DNA of 64,000 nucleotides from the NCBI RefSeq assembly GCF_001461035.1, contig NZ_LNAM01000186.1, positions 37,474 through 101,473 on the forward strand, read 5' to 3'. Of the stretch, positions 50,944-60,878 are shown piece after piece (position 1 is the first letter of the stretch; each line of letters begins with the position of its first letter). The translations under genes and the position numbers were made by a program. A model generated the notes under the pieces. It saw only the letters and a program-made list of their open reading frames with translations, made no database searches and was not told the DNA's origin. This DNA comes from Acetivibrio ethanolgignens (GTDB lineage: Bacteria; Bacillota; Clostridia; Lachnospirales; Lachnospiraceae).

Positions 50944-53004
50944 ATGAAGAAGAAAGTAAGAGTAAATAGAGCAATTAAATCTTATTTGAGATGGCCGCTG
51001 CTTTTAACACCACTGCTTATATGCATGAATATCAGTATTTTGGTGATAGACCAAAAGGCTGGTTTTATTATGGGTGCTTATACCCTTCTGTATTTTTTGA
51101 TTGCACTTGTTTTGTTTCTGACAAAAAGATCCACTCTTTTAAAAGACATGGTTGGCTATGCTGCAGATTATGGAAAGGTGCAGAAACAGCTGCTGCGTGA
51201 GATGGAGCTGCCTTTGGGTGTTATGGATACAGAGGGGCATCTTCTGTGGGCTAATGATGAATTTCTTGATATTATTAAAGATGAAAAGGCCGGCAGAAGA
51301 AACATTGCAAATGTAATCCCAGAGCTAAATCCTGAGCTTTTTCCAGAAGGTGAGCTGGATGAAGAGGCCCATGTAAAGATAGGAGAAAGAAATTACCGAA
51401 TTGTGCTTCGCAAGATTATGCTGGAGGAAGATGCAGAGGAAAATGCTAAGGGGCTGGGAAGAGACTTAGAGAAGCTGTGCGATAACAGCTGCCTGATTAA
51501 TCTGTATCTACATGATGAGACAGAGATTTTACAGTATATTCAGGAAAACCATGACCGGAAAATGGTATCCGGCCTGATTTATATTGATAACTATGAAGAG
51601 GCACTGGACAGTATGGATGAGGTAAAGAGTTCCCTGTTAGTAGCTTTGGTAGACCGGAAGATAAGTAAATATATGCAGAACATTGATGCTATCCTGCGGA
51701 AGATGGAGAAGGATAAGTATTTCTTTGTTTTTCAGCAGAAATATTTGCCCCAGCTCCAGAATGAAAAATTCTCTATTCTGGAGGAGGTGCGGACGGTAAA
51801 TATTGGTAATGAGATGGCGGTTACCGTTAGTATAGGACTGGGCGTTAATGAGGATTCCTATTTGGGAAGCTATGAGTATGCCCGGGCAGCCATTGATTTA
51901 GCTTTGGGACGCGGTGGTGACCAGGCGGTAGTAAAGGAAAAGGAAAAGATATCCTACTATGGAGGAAAGAGTGTCCAGGTAGAGAAAAATACCCGTGTGA
52001 AGGCAAGAGTAAAGGCTCATGCTCTGAAGGAACTGGTACAAGCCAAGGATGAGGTTGTTATTATGGGACATTCTGTAGGTGATGTGGATTGCTTTGGTGC
52101 AGCTGTTGGCGTATATCGGATTGCCAAAACTCTTGGAAAGAGGGCATATATCGTTATCAACGAAATAACGGCTTCTGTGCGACCTAATATAGAGCGGTTT
52201 CGGAACAATCCTGACTATGAAGAGGATATGATTATAACCGGGGGAAGAGCAAAGGAGATAGTTGATAATGATACCCTTTTGGTGGTTGTGGATGTAAATC
52301 GTCCAGGCTATACAGAATGTGAAGAGCTGACTCATCAGACCCAGACCGTTGTTATTCTGGATCACCACAGAAGGACTGGTGAAGTCATTGAGAATGCAGT
52401 ACTTTCCTATATAGAGCCCTATGCATCCTCCTCTTGTGAAATGGTTGCAGAGATTTTACAGTACATTGACGATGGAATTAAGCTAAAGCAGCCAGAGGCA
52501 GATGCCATGTATGCTGGTATTATGATTGATACCAACAATTTCCTAACAAAGACAGGGGTGCGTACCTTTGAAGCGGCAGCATACTTAAAACGCCACGGTG
52601 CAGATGTTACCCGTATCCGAAAGGGACTTCGCAGCGACATGGAGGAGTATAAGATCCGGGCAGAGGCGATTAAACATACGGAGGTCTATCTGGGGTGCTA
52701 TGCAATTACCGTCTGTGCGGCAGAGGGTATGGATAGTCCGACGGTCCTGGGTGCTCAGGTGGCAAATGAGCTTTTGGACATTTCAGGAGTTAAGGCCTCC
52801 TTTGTATTGACGGAGTTCAATGATAAAATTTATATTAGTGCTCGTTCTATTGACGAGCTGAATGTGCAGCTGGTTATGGAGCGGCTGGGCGGCGGTGGAC
52901 ATATGAGTGTTGCCGGTGCGCAGCTTAAGGACTGCACGATAGAAGAGGCAAAGGATATTGTCCGGAAAACTTTAGACGATATGAATGAGGAAGGAGAATT
53001 ATAA
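50944..53004 (+). CDS. gdpP: Cyclic-di-AMP phosphodiesterase GdpP
   Basis: A 686-residue membrane enzyme hydrolysing c-di-AMP. Two N-terminal membrane helices (about 17-36, 42-62), a PAS domain (about 80-150), a degenerate GGDEF domain without the GGDEF motif (about 180-305), then DHH and DHHA1 domains. Key residues are seen: [31 protein letters not shown] and [12 protein letters not shown]. The start ATG 50944 fits GGGAGATTG better than the in-frame TTG at 50938. It overlaps rplI by one base, the conserved gdpP-rplI-dnaB order of Firmicutes. Confidence 0.95.
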   Translation: MKKKVRVNRAIKSYLRWPLLLTPLLICMNISILVIDQKAGFIMGAYTLLYFLIALVLFLTKRSTLLKDMVGYAADYGKVQKQLLREMELPLGVMDTEGHLLWANDEFLDIIKDEKAGRRNIANVIPELNPELFPEGELDEEAHVKIGERNYRIVLRKIMLEEDAEENAKGLGRDLEKLCDNSCLINLYLHDETEILQYIQENHDRKMVSGLIYIDNYEEALDSMDEVKSSLLVALVDRKISKYMQNIDAILRKMEKDKYFFVFQQKYLPQLQNEKFSILEEVRTVNIGNEMAVTVSIGLGVNEDSYLGSYEYARAAIDLALGRGGDQAVVKEKEKISYYGGKSVQVEKNTRVKARVKAHALKELVQAKDEVVIMGHSVGDVDCFGAAVGVYRIAKTLGKRAYIVINEITASVRPNIERFRNNPDYEEDMIITGGRAKEIVDNDTLLVVVDVNRPGYTECEELTHQTQTVVILDHHRRTGEVIENAVLSYIEPYASSSCEMVAEILQYIDDGIKLKQPEADAMYAGIMIDTNNFLTKTGVRTFEAAAYLKRHGADVTRIRKGLRSDMEEYKIRAEAIKHTEVYLGCYAITVCAAEGMDSPTVLGAQVANELLDISGVKASFVLTEFNDKIYISARSIDELNVQLVMERLGGGGHMSVAGAQLKDCTIEEAKDIVRKTLDDMNEEGEL

Positions 53005-53450
53005 TGGATATTATTTTATTACAGGATGTAAAGAGCCTTGGTAAAAAGGGTGAGACAGTAAAGGTAAATGACGGCTATGCAAGAAACTTTATTCTGCCAA
53101 AGAAGCTGGGGGTAGAGGCTACCTCTAAGAATCTTAACGATTTGAAGCTTCAGAAGGCTCATGAGGAAAAGGTGGCACAGGAGATTTTGGAGGAGGCAAA
53201 GGCCTTTGCAGCAGAGCTTGCTGACAAAAAGGTAGAGCTTTTTATCAAGACTGGTGAGGGTGGAAGAACCTTCGGTTCTGTATCTACCAAGGAAATTGCA
53301 GCAGCAGCCAAGGAGCAGTTGGGTTACGATATTGATAAGAAAAAGATGCAGCTTGCTGAACCTATTAAAAGTCCGGGAACCTTTGAAGTGCCAATTAAGC
53401 TTCATCCAAAGGTAATCGGAAGTCTTAAGGTGCATGTATCTGAGCAGTAA
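53004..53450 (+). CDS. rplI: 50S ribosomal protein L9
   Basis: A 148-residue two-lobed ribosomal protein. N-terminal lobe [20 protein letters not shown] and [18 protein letters not shown], long connecting helix (about 42-75, rich in Glu/Ala/Lys), and C-terminal lobe with [16 protein letters not shown]. The ATG overlaps the gdpP stop (TAATG). dnaB follows after 14 bases. Confidence 0.97.
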   Translation: MDIILLQDVKSLGKKGETVKVNDGYARNFILPKKLGVEATSKNLNDLKLQKAHEEKVAQEILEEAKAFAAELADKKVELFIKTGEGGRTFGSVSTKEIAAAAKEQLGYDIDKKKMQLAEPIKSPGTFEVPIKLHPKVIGSLKVHVSEQ

Positions 53451-53464
53451 AGGATGAGAATACG

Positions 53465-54799
53465 ATGGACGAGGCATTGATTAAAAAAATTCTGCCCCAT
53501 AGCGATGAGGCAGAGCGTTCGGTCATTGGCTCTATGATTATGGATAGGGACGCCATTATGACGGCTTCGGAGATTCTGATTGAGGAGGATTTTTATCAGA
53601 AGCAGTATGGCGTTCTCTTTGGAACTATGACAGAGCTGTACAATGAGGGGCGGCCGGTTGATTTGGTTACCCTGCAGGACCGTCTGAAGGAAAAGGAGCT
53701 GCCACCGGAGCTTTGCAGTGTAGAGTTTATTCGTGATTTGGTAGCAGCGGTGCCAACCTCGGCAAATGCCAAGTATTATGCTAATATTGTAAAGGAAAAG
53801 GCTGTGCTCCGGCGGTTGATTAAGGTGTCAGAGGGTATTGCCAATGAATGTTATTTGAGCCGCGAGCCGGTGGATGCGATTCTGGAGGACACGGAAAAGC
53901 AGATTTTCGATGTAGTGCAGAATAAGTCTACCGGTGATTTTGTGGGGATTGATAAAATAGTGTTGCAGTCCCTAGAAAGCATAGAGGCGGCTTCTAAGAC
54001 AAAGGGTACGGTAACCGGAGTGTCTACTGGCTTTTATGATTTGGATTATAAGACGGCAGGCTTACAGCCTTCGGACCTGATTCTGGTAGCGGCACGTCCT
54101 TCCATGGGAAAGACGGCTTTTGTATTGAATATAGCAGAGCATGTGGCAGTAAAGGATAAAAAGACAACGGCGATATTCAGCCTGGAAATGTCAAAGGACC
54201 AGCTGGTAAAACGTATGTTAGCCATGAATTCCAAGGTAGATTCCCAGGCTATCCGAAGCGGTGAGCTAAAGGATGATGACTGGGTAAAGCTGGTAGAGAG
54301 TGTAAAGGAAATCGGAAGCTCCGGTTTGATTATTGATGATACGCCGGGTATTTCCATTTCCGAGCTGCGTTCCAAGTGCCGGAAGTATAAGCTGGAGCAT
54401 GACCTGGGCTTGGTTATCATCGATTATTTACAGCTGATGACTGGCAACAGGAAAACAGAATCCAGACAGCAGGAGGTATCGGATATCTCTCGTTCACTGA
54501 AGGCTCTGGCGAGGGAGATTAATGCTCCGATTGTGGCACTTTCCCAGTTGAGCCGTGCGGTAGAGCAAAGACCGGATAAACGGCCGATGCTTTCCGATCT
54601 TCGTGAGTCCGGTGCGATTGAGCAGGATGCCGACGTGGTTATGTTTATTTATCGTGATGACTACTATAATAAGGATACCGAGGAGCCAGGTGTAGCAGAG
54701 ATTATTATCGGTAAGCAACGTAACGGCCCGACAGGTACGGTAAAGCTGGGCTGGCAGGCTCAGTACACCAAGTTTGTAAATCTGGAGAGAAATCATTAG
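53465..54799 (+). CDS. dnaB: Replicative DNA helicase DnaB
   Basis: A 444-residue hexameric helicase (B. subtilis name DnaC). The N-terminal collar domain (about 1-150: PHSDEAERSVIGSMIMDRDA) precedes a RecA-fold motor with Walker A VAARPSMGKTAFVLNIAEHV (about 210-220), Walker B LVIIDYLQLMTG, and LSQLSRAVEQRPDKRPMLSD. It ends typically (KLGWQAQYTKFVNLERNH). No intein is present. dnaX begins 17 bases later. Confidence 0.97.
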   Translation: MDEALIKKILPHSDEAERSVIGSMIMDRDAIMTASEILIEEDFYQKQYGVLFGTMTELYNEGRPVDLVTLQDRLKEKELPPELCSVEFIRDLVAAVPTSANAKYYANIVKEKAVLRRLIKVSEGIANECYLSREPVDAILEDTEKQIFDVVQNKSTGDFVGIDKIVLQSLESIEAASKTKGTVTGVSTGFYDLDYKTAGLQPSDLILVAARPSMGKTAFVLNIAEHVAVKDKKTTAIFSLEMSKDQLVKRMLAMNSKVDSQAIRSGELKDDDWVKLVESVKEIGSSGLIIDDTPGISISELRSKCRKYKLEHDLGLVIIDYLQLMTGNRKTESRQQEVSDISRSLKALAREINAPIVALSQLSRAVEQRPDKRPMLSDLRESGAIEQDADVVMFIYRDDYYNKDTEEPGVAEIIIGKQRNGPTGTVKLGWQAQYTKFVNLERNH

Positions 54800-54816
54800 A
54801 AAGGGACGTAAGGTTT

Positions 54817-56430
54817 ATGTCATATACAGCGTTATACAGGAAATTCCGTCCGGCTGCTTTTGAAGATGTAAAGGGACAGGAGCATATCGTTACGACTCTG
54901 AAAAACCAAATACGGGCAGACCGGATTGGTCATGCCTATCTGTTCTGCGGAACAAGAGGAACCGGAAAAACTACGATAGCGAAGATACTGGCGAAGGCAG
55001 TGAACTGTGAGCATCCGATAGATGGAAGCCCCTGCAATTCCTGTGCCATGTGCAAAGTAATCAATGCCCAGACTTCGATGAATGTGATAGAGATTGATGC
55101 GGCCTCTAACAATGGTGTGGACAATATCAGAGAGATTATTGATGAGGTTCAGTATTCTCCGACAGAAGGCCGTTATAAGGTTTATATTATTGATGAGGTT
55201 CATATGCTTTCTACAGGAGCCTTTAATGCATTGTTAAAGACTTTGGAGGAGCCACCGGCTTATGTTATTTTTATTCTGGCAACGACGGAGGTACACAAGA
55301 TTCCGATTACGATTCTTTCCCGGTGCCAGAGATATGATTTTAAGCGGATTACCATTGATACGATTGCAGCGAGAATACAGGAGCTGGCAGATAAGGAGGG
55401 CATACAGGCAGAAGAAAAAGCCATCCGTTATGTAGCAAAGGCTGCAGACGGTTCCATGAGAGATGGATTAAGTCTGTTTGACCAGTGTATTGCTTTCTAT
55501 CTGGGGCAGGAGCTTACCTATGACAGAGTGCTGGAGGTTTTAGGAGCGGTAGATACCGAGGTGTTTGGTACGATGTTCCGCCATATTGCCCGTGGTGAAG
55601 CGGTAGAAGCATTAGAGCTTCTGGAAAAACTGATTATTGACGGCAGAGAGCTTGGCCAGTTTACGACCGATTTTACCTGGTATTTGAGGAACCTTTTACT
55701 TATAAAGACCTCGGATATGGCGATGGATATGATTGATGCATCCAGCGAGCAGCAGGACATTCTACGACAGGATGCACTTTTGTGTGATGCCGATACGCTG
55801 ATGCGGTATATCAGAGTGTTGTCAGAGCTTTCTAACCAGTTAAAGTTTGCCAGCCAGAAACGGGTACTGGCAGAGATTGCATTGATTAAGCTGTGTCGTC
55901 CAGAGATGGAAAAAGGCTATGATTCCGTTCTTGACAGGATTCGTCAGATAGAAAGAAAACTGGAGGATGGAAGCTTTATTCCGGCAGGGGCTGTCCCTGG
56001 AACGAATGGTTCAGGAATTGCAGAAGCAGGTCAGGCAGTTGTGGCATCTCCCGTACTTTCTGCTGAAGCCAGAGAGGCTCTAGCAAATGCAGTACCGGAG
56101 GATTTAAAGGCAGTTGGGAAGGACTGGGGTGCTATTATGGCACAGCTTCCACCGGCAGTAAAATCCATGATGGGTAGTGCAAGACCGATAGCCGGTGAAG
56201 GTAATGTGCTGATTCTTCAGTTTACGGATGAGCTGGAAAAGAATTTTATTGATACACCGGAGCATCTGTTAGATATTGAAGAGACAATCCGCAAGCGGAT
56301 TCAAAAGGAAATAAAGGTAGAAACCAGATATGCAGGCTCAGAGGATACTACAGCTACCGCTGAGCTGGATTTAAGAAATATTGTAGGAGCTCTTGAAAAA
56401 AAGGGAGTTTCTGTAGAATATGAAGATTAA
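54817..56430 (+). CDS. dnaX: DNA polymerase III subunits gamma/tau
   Basis: A 537-residue clamp-loader ATPase. It opens SYTALYRKFRPAAFEDVKGQ, with Walker A CGTRGTGKTTIAKILAKA, a zinc module (CEHPIDGSPCNSCAMC), Walker B KVYIIDEVHMLS, sensor 1 and the LSRCQRYDFKRI arginine region. Domain III is followed by a short tau C-terminus (about 370-537). AAGGGACG precedes the ATG. No small cytoplasmic RNA gene is found between dnaB and dnaX. It is directly followed by ybaB. Confidence 0.96.
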   Translation: MSYTALYRKFRPAAFEDVKGQEHIVTTLKNQIRADRIGHAYLFCGTRGTGKTTIAKILAKAVNCEHPIDGSPCNSCAMCKVINAQTSMNVIEIDAASNNGVDNIREIIDEVQYSPTEGRYKVYIIDEVHMLSTGAFNALLKTLEEPPAYVIFILATTEVHKIPITILSRCQRYDFKRITIDTIAARIQELADKEGIQAEEKAIRYVAKAADGSMRDGLSLFDQCIAFYLGQELTYDRVLEVLGAVDTEVFGTMFRHIARGEAVEALELLEKLIIDGRELGQFTTDFTWYLRNLLLIKTSDMAMDMIDASSEQQDILRQDALLCDADTLMRYIRVLSELSNQLKFASQKRVLAEIALIKLCRPEMEKGYDSVLDRIRQIERKLEDGSFIPAGAVPGTNGSGIAEAGQAVVASPVLSAEAREALANAVPEDLKAVGKDWGAIMAQLPPAVKSMMGSARPIAGEGNVLILQFTDELEKNFIDTPEHLLDIEETIRKRIQKEIKVETRYAGSEDTTATAELDLRNIVGALEKKGVSVEYED

Positions 56431-56448
56431 TTAAAGGAGGAAATAAAA

Positions 56449-56802
56449 ATGGCAAAAAGAGGTGGATTTCCAGGAGGAATGCCTGGTAATATGAATAATC
56501 TGATGAAGCAGGCACAGAGAATGCAGAAGCAGATGGAGGAAAAAACAAAGGAATTAGAGGAAAAGACCTATGAAGGAACTGCCGGTGGAGATGCTGTAAA
56601 GGTTACTGTTTCCGGCAAAAAAGAGGTGGTTAGCGTAAAGCTTTCGGAAGAGGCTGTTGACCCGGATGATATTGAAACTCTGGAGGATTTAATCGTAGCC
56701 GCAGCTAATAACGCTCTTCGCATGATGGAGGAGGACTCTGCTAGTGTAATGGGCTCTATTGCAGGTGGTCTTGGCGGCCTGGGCGGAGGCTTTCCGTTCT
56801 AA
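56449..56802 (+). CDS. YbaB/EbfC nucleoid-associated protein
   Basis: A 117-residue DNA-binding protein of the YbaB/EbfC family, a dimeric tweezer-like nucleoid factor. Typical features are the Gly-rich start [20 protein letters not shown], a helix of [20 protein letters not shown], the strand [20 protein letters not shown], and a Gly-rich end. AAAGGAGGAA precedes the ATG. The dnaX-ybaB-recR order is nearly universal; its stop overlaps the recR start. Confidence 0.95.
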   Translation: MAKRGGFPGGMPGNMNNLMKQAQRMQKQMEEKTKELEEKTYEGTAGGDAVKVTVSGKKEVVSVKLSEEAVDPDDIETLEDLIVAAANNALRMMEEDSASVMGSIAGGLGGLGGGFPF

Positions 56803-57398
56803 TGGATTACTATAGTGCACAAATCAGCAAGCTCATTGAGGAGCTTTCCCGACTTCCGGGTATTGGAAGCAAATCGGCACAGCGGCTTGCATTTCATATT
56901 ATTAATATGCCAAAGGAGCAGGTAGAAAGTCTGGCAAAAACGATTACCGAAGCAAAGGCTAATATCCGTTATTGTAATGTGTGCTGTACTCTGACAGATA
57001 AGGAAGTCTGTCCAATCTGCAGCAGTGATAAGCGAAATAAAAAGCAGATTATGGTAGTGGAGAATCCAAGAGACCTGGCAGCCTATGAAAAAACCCAGAA
57101 ATATGAAGGTGTGTACCATGTGCTGCATGGTGCTATCTCTCCGATGTTAGGTATCGGTCCCGGAGATATCCGTTTAAAGGAGCTGATGCTGCGGCTGCAG
57201 GGAGATGTGGACGAGGTTATTATAGCCACAAATTCCAGCCTGGAGGGTGAAACGACGGCGATGTATATCAGTAAGCTGATTAAGCCGACGGGGATCAGGG
57301 TCAGCCGTATTGCCAGTGGCGTACCGGTAGGTGGTGATCTGGAATATATTGATGAGGTAACGCTGCTCCGGGCACTGGAGGGACGGGTTGAACTATAG
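56802..57398 (+). CDS. recR: Recombination protein RecR
   Basis: A 198-residue recombination mediator of the RecFOR pathway. HhH motif in [20 protein letters not shown], zinc finger [16 protein letters not shown] (four Cys) and Toprim domain [20 protein letters not shown] with GEATT-like GETTAMYI. The ATG overlaps the ybaB stop by one base. The order dnaX-ybaB-recR ends here; the next gene encodes a secreted protein. Confidence 0.96.
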   Translation: MDYYSAQISKLIEELSRLPGIGSKSAQRLAFHIINMPKEQVESLAKTITEAKANIRYCNVCCTLTDKEVCPICSSDKRNKKQIMVVENPRDLAAYEKTQKYEGVYHVLHGAISPMLGIGPGDIRLKELMLRLQGDVDEVIIATNSSLEGETTAMYISKLIKPTGIRVSRIASGVPVGGDLEYIDEVTLLRALEGRVEL

Positions 57399-57411
57399 AG
57401 GAGATAATTTT

Positions 57412-58572
57412 ATGATTATAAGACAGATAAAAAAATGTATGTTAGGGGCCACGGTAGCGCTACTGCTTGCAGCGGCCCCTTTTGTGGCATCTTTTTCAGA
57501 GAACGGAGGAGGTACGGTAGTGGAGGCTGCCTCAGCCAGACTTTCTGCTCCGGTGGTTTCTAAGAAAGCAGGAACCTATAAAAATAAGGTAACGGTAACT
57601 ATTGAAAATAAGGCAGCCAGAGGGAAAATTTATTATACAACGGATGGGAAAATACCTACAGCCAAGTCCAGGGTATATAAAAAGCCGTTGACTTTTCAAA
57701 GGACAACCGTATTAAAGCTGTGCTGTATTAGCGGTAACCAGAAGAGTGCCGTAGTTACACGAAGGTATGTAATAAAGAAGTCAAGTTCCCCATATAAGCC
57801 GATGGATGAAGATATTTACACGCACAGCCGGGTAGAAAAATATATTAATGCCCTGGCGTATGAGGACAAAAAGAATTTGACGGCAGAGGAGAAGCAGGTA
57901 TGTCAAAAAATAGAACAGATTATAGCAGAGACCATTCATGAGGGTATGACCAGAGAGGAAAAGGCAAAGGCTATCCATGATTACATTATTAATTTAAATG
58001 CTTATGATTATGAAAATTATAATCGTGGGACGCTGCCAGATACCGCCTTTGATGTTAGGGGGGTACTGCTTAGGAACAAATCGGTCTGCCAGGGATATGC
58101 AGAAACCTATTTTATCTTTATGCATTTGCTGGACATTCCCTGCAAAATGATTTCGGGTGGAGATCACGGCTGGAATTTGGTGAAGCTGAGTGACGGGAAA
58201 TGGTATCATGTGGATTGTACCTGGGATGACCCGGTGATGGAAGGCGGAGAGCAGAAATTACTTTATCGCTATTTGTTTATGAATGATGAGATTATGCTGC
58301 TGGATCATCAATGGGAAGTAAAAGATTTTCCAGCTTGCAATGGAACGAAATACCTTTACTATGGCTATGATACAAAGCTTGCTTCGGTAAATGATTTTGC
58401 CGACGCAGTAAGAAAGGCATATGCAGAAGGAAAGCATGAACTGACAGTATTGTATCCGGAGGAGGGATTACCAGATTTACAAATTATATGTGATATAACA
58501 GGAGCGAATAGAGTTGGGTATTATCCGCCAGAGAAATTAGGAAAGTATACTATATTTACCGTTACGTGGTAA
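57412..58572 (+). CDS. Secreted transglutaminase-like protein with chitobiase-type domain
   Basis: A 386-residue exported protein. After a signal peptide (hydrophobic core GATVALLLAAAPFVASF) comes a small CHB_HEX_C-like beta domain (about 45-125; GKIYYTTDGKIPTAKSRVYK), then a transglutaminase-like papain fold (about 180-300) with the catalytic Cys in KSVCQGYAETYF, His in GGDHGWNLVKL and Asp in WYHVDCTWDDP. Clostridial proteins of this kind are thought to act on the cell wall or surface proteins; the substrate is unknown. ATG 57412 follows GAGGAGAT. It starts 14 bases after recR. Confidence 0.85.
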   Translation: MIIRQIKKCMLGATVALLLAAAPFVASFSENGGGTVVEAASARLSAPVVSKKAGTYKNKVTVTIENKAARGKIYYTTDGKIPTAKSRVYKKPLTFQRTTVLKLCCISGNQKSAVVTRRYVIKKSSSPYKPMDEDIYTHSRVEKYINALAYEDKKNLTAEEKQVCQKIEQIIAETIHEGMTREEKAKAIHDYIINLNAYDYENYNRGTLPDTAFDVRGVLLRNKSVCQGYAETYFIFMHLLDIPCKMISGGDHGWNLVKLSDGKWYHVDCTWDDPVMEGGEQKLLYRYLFMNDEIMLLDHQWEVKDFPACNGTKYLYYGYDTKLASVNDFADAVRKAYAEGKHELTVLYPEEGLPDLQIICDITGANRVGYYPPEKLGKYTIFTVTW

Positions 58573-58598
58573 GAAATGTTGTTTAAACAGAGCTTGGA

Positions 58599-58781
58599 TT
58601 GAGTGAGGAAGAAAGGGAAGTATATGAAATTTTAAGTGAAACGCTACCTAAGCCAATTAGTGAAATTATGACTGGTGTGCCATATGGAAAAAGTAAGGTT
58701 ACAGAAATTTTAAAAAGAATGGTGAATGCAGGAGTTGTGAAGATTAAAGGAAATGGCAGAGGAACAAAGTATCATTTATGA
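58599..58781 (+). pseudogene. Winged-helix-like C-terminal fragment
   Basis: A 60-residue frame reads SEEEREVYEILSETLPKPIS to KSKVTEILKRMVNAGVVKIK and ends RGTKYHL. It is a small winged-helix-like unit typical of the C-terminus of AlbA-2/Schlafen-type ATP-binding proteins. The only start is a TTG without a ribosome site, and the frame is closed just upstream, so it looks like a leftover 3' end rather than an independent gene. A free-standing small HTH protein is the alternative. Confidence 0.4.
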
Positions 58782-58810
58782 TAACGTTCGGATATTAATT
58801 AAGAAAAACA

Positions 58811-58838
58811 AAAAGGAACGGCAATGCCGTTCCTTTTT
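58811..58838. terminator. Bidirectional terminator
   Basis: Near-palindromic AAAAGGAACGGCA / TGCCGTTCCTTTT hairpin flanked by A and T runs, after the winged-helix fragment and ahead of the yyaC 3' end. Confidence 0.9.
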
Positions 58839-58955
58839 GTTTTGGTTAATGAGAGGGGGAGAGTAATTCAAATGTATGAAAACCTCTTACGATTATTAGT
58901 ATACCCAATAATTGTGACAATAGTGTGTATAAACCCTAAAAAAAATCTAAAACTT

Positions 58956-59528
58956 CTAAAGGATTAGTGAAGAAATTATAGAATATTTTATACCAAGACA
59001 AATAAAGTCGGCTAGCTGCATCACGACGTCAAGCCGGGTAGTTTGTAATACCATATTATTTAAGACGCCGGAAATGTTTACAATGCCAGTGATAAAGATA
59101 TCGCCGACTGCCGGAAGTACCTTATCCACACCGATACCAGGACATAGAGAGCCTTCTCCGAGAGTAATACAGCCAATGTGCCGGCTGGAACCGAGAGAAG
59201 CATCTATGGCAATAACGGTGGCAAAGGGATGTAGCCGACGGATTTTCTGTATGGTTTCCTCCAGGTTCTTCGCATGAACCGGTTCGGAAAGTGTACCATA
59301 GACAAAAAAACCAGGATGCTTAAGATGAGAGAGCTTGTAGCCTATGATGGGACCAAGACAGTCTCCGGTAGCCCGATCTGAGCCGATACACAAAAGAACA
59401 AGCTCCTTTTGTCTTTTTAATTTATTTTTTATTAAGCAGGTAAGCATCTGGGAAAATTTTGGGATATCCTGCTTTCTATTTGCATCATAATAATAAATGT
59501 CTGTTTTTTTTGTTAATGTCGAATTCAT
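58956..59528 (-). CDS. yyaC: Sporulation protein YyaC (germination-protease-like)
   Basis: A 190-residue protein of the YyaC family, a GPR-related fold found in spore formers. Signature stretches: LLCIGSDRATGDCLGPIIGY, YGTLSEPVHAKNLEETI, VIAIDASLGSSRHIGCI and ITGIVNISGVLNNMVLQTTR. The role in sporulation is not well defined. The ribosome site is GGAGG before the ATG on the minus strand. It is divergent from the LysM protein gene, with about 230 bases between the starts. Confidence 0.92.
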   Translation of the reverse strand: MNSTLTKKTDIYYYDANRKQDIPKFSQMLTCLIKNKLKRQKELVLLCIGSDRATGDCLGPIIGYKLSHLKHPGFFVYGTLSEPVHAKNLEETIQKIRRLHPFATVIAIDASLGSSRHIGCITLGEGSLCPGIGVDKVLPAVGDIFITGIVNISGVLNNMVLQTTRLDVVMQLADFICLGIKYSIISSLIL

Positions 59529-59756
59529 AGTGCCTCCTAGATTGATTTAATAAAGGTATTCCCTAAATGGAAAAAATTACGCAGAAAAACCGCCGCGGAA
59601 TATGACAAAGGTGGAAAAAGACTGGTGAGAAAGAAAAAAGAAGGAGGAAAAAGAAGGAAAGAGGGCGAAATGAAAGAAAGTATTCTTTTCCATTTTGACA
59701 AATTCCTGGGAAGCTTCGTGTTAAGATGGAGAAAAAAAGAGAGGACAGAGAGGAAA

Positions 59757-60821
59757 ATGACAGAAGAATTAAAACTGCCTAAGAATGTAAGACAAATTGG
59801 ACGAGCCATGCCGGAGAAAAAGCTATACATAGAGGACTATGTAATTACCTTCGCAAGAAAGCAGACGAAAAAGAAAGCAGAGCCACAGCTAGCGGTGCTC
59901 CTGGGGAAGGAGCCCCAAAAGCAGGAGGAACCTTTATTTATTAGTGGAGCTGTACTGGTAGAGGATTTTGCAATCGAAACATCACTGCTACTTAGCAATG
60001 AAAACTGGTCCCAGGTTTATGAGGAGATAAAGACTCATTTTTCCGAGCTTGAAATCGTGGGCTGCCTCCTGATTCAAATGGCCTCCGGGGAAGCACCAAG
60101 TGAGAGGATACAAAGACTTTATCGAGAGAATTTCGGCGGTGGACATAAGGTATTGTTTCTTTATGATGGAGAAGAAAAGGAGGAGCATTTTTATTTACTG
60201 GAAAATGGACTTTTACAAAAGCAGGAGGGCTTTTATATTTACTATGAAAAAAATGAGGCCATGCAGGAATACATGATTGGAAAAAGCGATGGAGCAAGCG
60301 AAGAGCCATTATTTGAGGATAAGGCCATGAAGCGGGTAAGAGAAACGATAGCAGCAAAACCCCAAAGAAAGGAGCGTACGCCGGAGCACCGTCTGCTACA
60401 GTTGATGTATGGGGCTAGTATGGTTCTGGCAGCAGCAGTTCTCGTAATTGGAATTACGATGTTAGATAGTCATGATAAGATGCAGAGTATGGAAACAACA
60501 TTGAATGTAATTTCAGATAAGGTAAGTGAAAATACATCGCAGCCAGTAGTGGTGGAAACACTGCCTGGAAATACTCATGTGAGCAGCAATGAGGAAATGA
60601 AGAAGGCTGAGATCAAAAAAGAAGAGGCTAAAGAGAGTGAGGCTGAGACTAAGGAGGTAGTGGCAAAAAAGAATTATTATACGGTAAAGGAAGGAGACAC
60701 TCTGGCCTTTATAAGCTTGAAGGAATACAACACACTGGATATGGTTAAGGAGATTCAGGAGCTCAATGAGATTGATGACAGGGATAAAATCTATATTGGG
60801 CAGAAATTACTTCTTCCATAA
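59757..60821 (+). CDS. Membrane protein with JAB/MPN-like domain and C-terminal LysM
   Basis: A 354-residue protein. The N-terminal cytoplasmic part (about 1-210; ADVIT-style strands, FISGAVLVEDFAIETS, ELEIVGCLLIQMASGEAPSE) resembles a JAB/MPN fold but lacks an obvious JAMM metal motif. It ends with YYEKNEAMQEYMIG, a block I recall from clostridial LysM proteins. One membrane helix (about 230-250; YGASMVLAAAVLVIGITML), a Lys/Glu-rich linker and a LysM domain at the C-terminus (YTVKEGDTLAFISLKEYNTL) follow. It may tie wall binding to a cytoplasmic module (inference). ATG 59757 is preferred because conserved sequence begins there. Confidence 0.75.
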   Translation: MTEELKLPKNVRQIGRAMPEKKLYIEDYVITFARKQTKKKAEPQLAVLLGKEPQKQEEPLFISGAVLVEDFAIETSLLLSNENWSQVYEEIKTHFSELEIVGCLLIQMASGEAPSERIQRLYRENFGGGHKVLFLYDGEEKEEHFYLLENGLLQKQEGFYIYYEKNEAMQEYMIGKSDGASEEPLFEDKAMKRVRETIAAKPQRKERTPEHRLLQLMYGASMVLAAAVLVIGITMLDSHDKMQSMETTLNVISDKVSENTSQPVVVETLPGNTHVSSNEEMKKAEIKKEEAKESEAETKEVVAKKNYYTVKEGDTLAFISLKEYNTLDMVKEIQELNEIDDRDKIYIGQKLLLP

Positions 60822-60878
60822 TAAAGGTAATTGTGGTAAAGTAGTTTTAGCAATTAGCAAAAAGATAAGGTGTGTTGT

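Noticed and set aside
54800..54816. Small cytoplasmic (SRP) RNA gene near dnaX
   Set aside because: In some Firmicutes it lies beside dnaX, but the gap here is 17 bases, and no such sequence was seen nearby.
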